Below, one piece after another: positions 4,159 to 5,991 of a stretch of DNA of 5,991 nucleotides. Origin of the DNA: SIG440 sp045579055 (GTDB lineage: Bacteria; Bacillota; Clostridia; Monoglobales; Monoglobaceae); NCBI GenBank assembly GCA_045579055.1, contig JAZNLK010000011.1:1-5991 (forward strand), written 5' to 3'. The notes beneath the pieces were generated by a model, which was not told where the DNA came from, did not search any database, and worked only from the letters and a program-made list of their open reading frames with translations. The translations under genes and the position numbers were made by a program. Within the stretch, counting starts at the first letter, position 1. Each line of letters begins with the position of its first letter.

Positions 4159-5991
4159 TCAGTTAAAAATCACATCTTCAGTAAAGTCTGTGGGAACAAT
4201 ATCCACCTTACTGTACTGGGGTGTGCCTGTACCCGCAGGAACAAGCTTACCGATAATAACGTTTTCTTTGAGACCAACCAGCGGGTCAACCTTGCCCTTG
4301 ATTGCAGCTTCAGTAAGAACTCTTGTTGTTTCCTGGAAGGAAGCAGCCGAGAGGAACGAATCTGTTGCAAGAGCAGCCTTTGTGATACCCATAAGCACTT
4401 CAGAATACTGAGCTTCCTGTTTGCCCTCTTCACGCATCCGGATATTAACTCTTTCAAGCTCATATCGTTCAACAAGTGAACCTGTGAGGAAATGTGTATC
4501 GCCACAGTCTTCAACCTTCACCTTGTGCATCATCTGACGAACAATAACTTCAATATGCTTGTCATTGATGTCAACACCCTGGAGACGGTAAACACGCTGA
4601 ACTTCCTGGATAAGATAATCCTGAACGGCTGTATAGCCTTTGATTGCAAGAATATCGTGAGGATTGATTGAACCTTCTGTAAGCTCATCGCCGGCCTCAA
4701 TCACCTGATCTTCACGAACCTTAATTCTTGAGCCGTAAGGAATCAGATATGTTGCACTATCACCGATTTCATCATTAAGAATTGTGATTTCACGCTTCTT
4801 CTTGTTCTCGGTAATCTTCACACGTCCACCGATTTCAGCAATAATCGCAAGACCCTTTGGCTTTCTTGCTTCGAACAATTCTTCAACACGGGGGAGACCC
4901 TGTGTAATATCATCGCCGCCTGCAACACCGCCGGCATGGAAGGTTCTCATTGTCAGCTGTGTACCGGGTTCACCGATTGACTGAGCCGCAATAATACCAA
5001 CAGCCTCACCAATATTAACAGCTTCGCCGTTTGCAAGGTTGTGACCATAACATTTTGCACAAACACCAACACGTGAGCGGCATTTGAGAACACTGCGGAT
5101 TTTAACGCTTTCAACCCCGGCAGCCGTAATCGCATCTGCCTGAGCAGGAGAAACCATATTGTTCTTTTCAACAATAATCTCGCCTGTTTCGGGGTTAACC
5201 ACATTATCACAAACAACTCTGCCCACAAGACGGTCCTTAATCTTTTCGATAATCTCGTTTCCGTCTTTGATGTCACGAACGATAATACCGTCATCAGTTC
5301 CGCAATCGTCTTCACGGATAATAACATCCTGAGAAACGTCAACAAGACGACGTGTCAGGTAACCCGAGTCGGCTGTACGGAGCGCAGTATCGGTAAGACC
5401 TTTACGTGCACCGTGAGTTGAAATGAAATATTCCAAAACCGTCAGACCTTCACGGAAGTTAGCCTTGATAGGAATTTCAATTGTACGACCGGTTGTATCA
5501 GCCATAAGACCACGCATTGCTGCCAGCTGACGAATCTGGTTAACACTACCACGGGCACCGGAGTTAGCCATCATAAAGATAGGATTCAGTTCATCAAGAC
5601 TCTTCATAAGAGCATCTGTAACCTTGTTTGAGGTTTCAGACCAAATCTGAATTACCTTTGCATATCTTTCTTCATCAGTAAGAAGACCACGGAGGTACTT
5701 CTTTGTAACCTTTTCGATTTCTTCTTCAGCTTCGGCAAGATAAACCTTCTTTTCTTCAGGAATTTCCATATCCGAAACACCAACGGTGATAGCACCGCGT
5801 GTTGAATACTTGAATCCCATTGCTTTTACATCATCAAGAAGAGTTGCTGTTTCTGTGATACCGTGAATCTTGATACTCTTGTCAATAATCTGACCAAGTT
5901 TTTTCTTGTCAACACGGAAGGCAATCTCCAATGCCAGTGCATTTTCGGGCTTGCTTCTGTCAACAAAACCAAGATCCTGAGGAATCTTTTC
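4159..5991 (-). CDS. rpoC: DNA-directed RNA polymerase subunit beta' (RpoC), C-terminal half, partial
   Basis: This is the C-terminal part of the largest core RNA polymerase subunit, which with RpoB forms the active centre. The open frame runs off the right edge, giving 610 visible residues of an expected roughly 1,200. Reading begins EKIPQDLGFVDR at the edge. GARGSVNQIRQLAAMRGLMA (fragment residues 145-164) is followed by ANFREGLTVLEYFIST, and the bridge-helix region includes THGARKGLTDTALRTADSGY (192-211). The C-terminal zinc site is complete, with cysteines at about 230, 304, 311 and 314 (in EDDCGT and CRSRVGVCAKCYG). The trigger-loop region GEAVGIIAAQSIGEPGTQ (328-345) passes into TMRTFHAGG, then directly to LPRVEELFEARKPK. 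So the large insertion found in enterobacteria is missing, as expected in Firmicutes. The C-terminal FQETTRVLTEAAIKGKVDPL is intact. A TTG at 5931 is internal, not a start. A terminator follows directly, with no rpsL or other str-operon gene downstream. Confidence 0.98.
   Translation of the reverse strand, partial: EKIPQDLGFVDRSKPENALALEIAFRVDKKKLGQIIDKSIKIHGITETATLLDDVKAMGFKYSTRGAITVGVSDMEIPEEKKVYLAEAEEEIEKVTKKYLRGLLTDEERYAKVIQIWSETSNKVTDALMKSLDELNPIFMMANSGARGSVNQIRQLAAMRGLMADTTGRTIEIPIKANFREGLTVLEYFISTHGARKGLTDTALRTADSGYLTRRLVDVSQDVIIREDDCGTDDGIIVRDIKDGNEIIEKIKDRLVGRVVCDNVVNPETGEIIVEKNNMVSPAQADAITAAGVESVKIRSVLKCRSRVGVCAKCYGHNLANGEAVNIGEAVGIIAAQSIGEPGTQLTMRTFHAGGVAGGDDITQGLPRVEELFEARKPKGLAIIAEIGGRVKITENKKKREITILNDEIGDSATYLIPYGSRIKVREDQVIEAGDELTEGSINPHDILAIKGYTAVQDYLIQEVQRVYRLQGVDINDKHIEVIVRQMMHKVKVEDCGDTHFLTGSLVERYELERVNIRMREEGKQEAQYSEVLMGITKAALATDSFLSAASFQETTRVLTEAAIKGKVDPLVGLKENVIIGKLVPAGTGTPQYSKVDIVPTDFTEDVIFN

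Noticed and set aside
4953..5345. 130-codon minus-strand frame inside rpoC
   Set aside because: It is in a different frame over the most conserved part of RpoC, including the zinc site and trigger-loop region; a shadow frame.
1..5991. Mobile element, CRISPR array, phage or defence genes
   Set aside because: No transposase, integrase, recurrent direct repeats with spacers, attachment-site duplication or defence-type domains are visible; all protein genes are conserved housekeeping or regulator families.

Overview
The window looks like chromosomal DNA from a low-to-moderate G+C Firmicute of class Clostridia. The evidence is a SpoVG protein, an RpoC without the enterobacterial trigger-loop insertion, a DUF1385 (YqhQ-type) membrane protein next to prmC, AAGGAG-type ribosome binding sites, and AT-rich intergenic DNA. 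I cannot name the genus. Nothing suggests a mobile element, phage, CRISPR array or recent transfer.

Layout, left to right. (1) Bases 1-181, minus strand: a G+C-rich (about 54%), highly foldable segment read leftwards from a perfect TTGACA-17-TATAAT promoter. I interpret it as the 5' part of a structured non-coding RNA that continues past base 1. It has no plausible reading frame and contains a predicted pseudoknot. A raiA-motif RNA is my best guess, but only a guess. (2) Bases 182-350: a 24-30% G+C divergent promoter region. (3) Bases 351-2158, plus strand: a two-gene unit, yqhQ-like (DUF1385) and prmC, overlapping by 7 bases. (4) Bases 2138-2186: a long, apparently bidirectional terminator between prmC and the convergent murC. 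(5) Bases 2197-3585, minus: murC, with a clear promoter, an inverted repeat over its -10/start point, and an unusual ribosome-binding-site/start arrangement. (6) Bases 3740-4015, plus: spoVG, divergent from murC. (7) Bases 4016-4158: three hairpins between spoVG and the convergent rpoC. (8) Bases 4159-5991, minus: the C-terminal half (610 residues) of rpoC, running off the right edge.

The genes are housekeeping functions: transcription (rpoC), release-factor methylation (prmC), peptidoglycan precursor synthesis (murC), a nucleic-acid-binding regulator (spoVG) and a conserved membrane protein of unknown role (yqhQ). The transcription units alternate direction, so each junction is either a divergent promoter region or a convergent terminator. 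Usual partners are absent: no prfA after prmC, no purR or glmU around spoVG, and no rpsL after rpoC. The least explained part is the RNA at the left edge.
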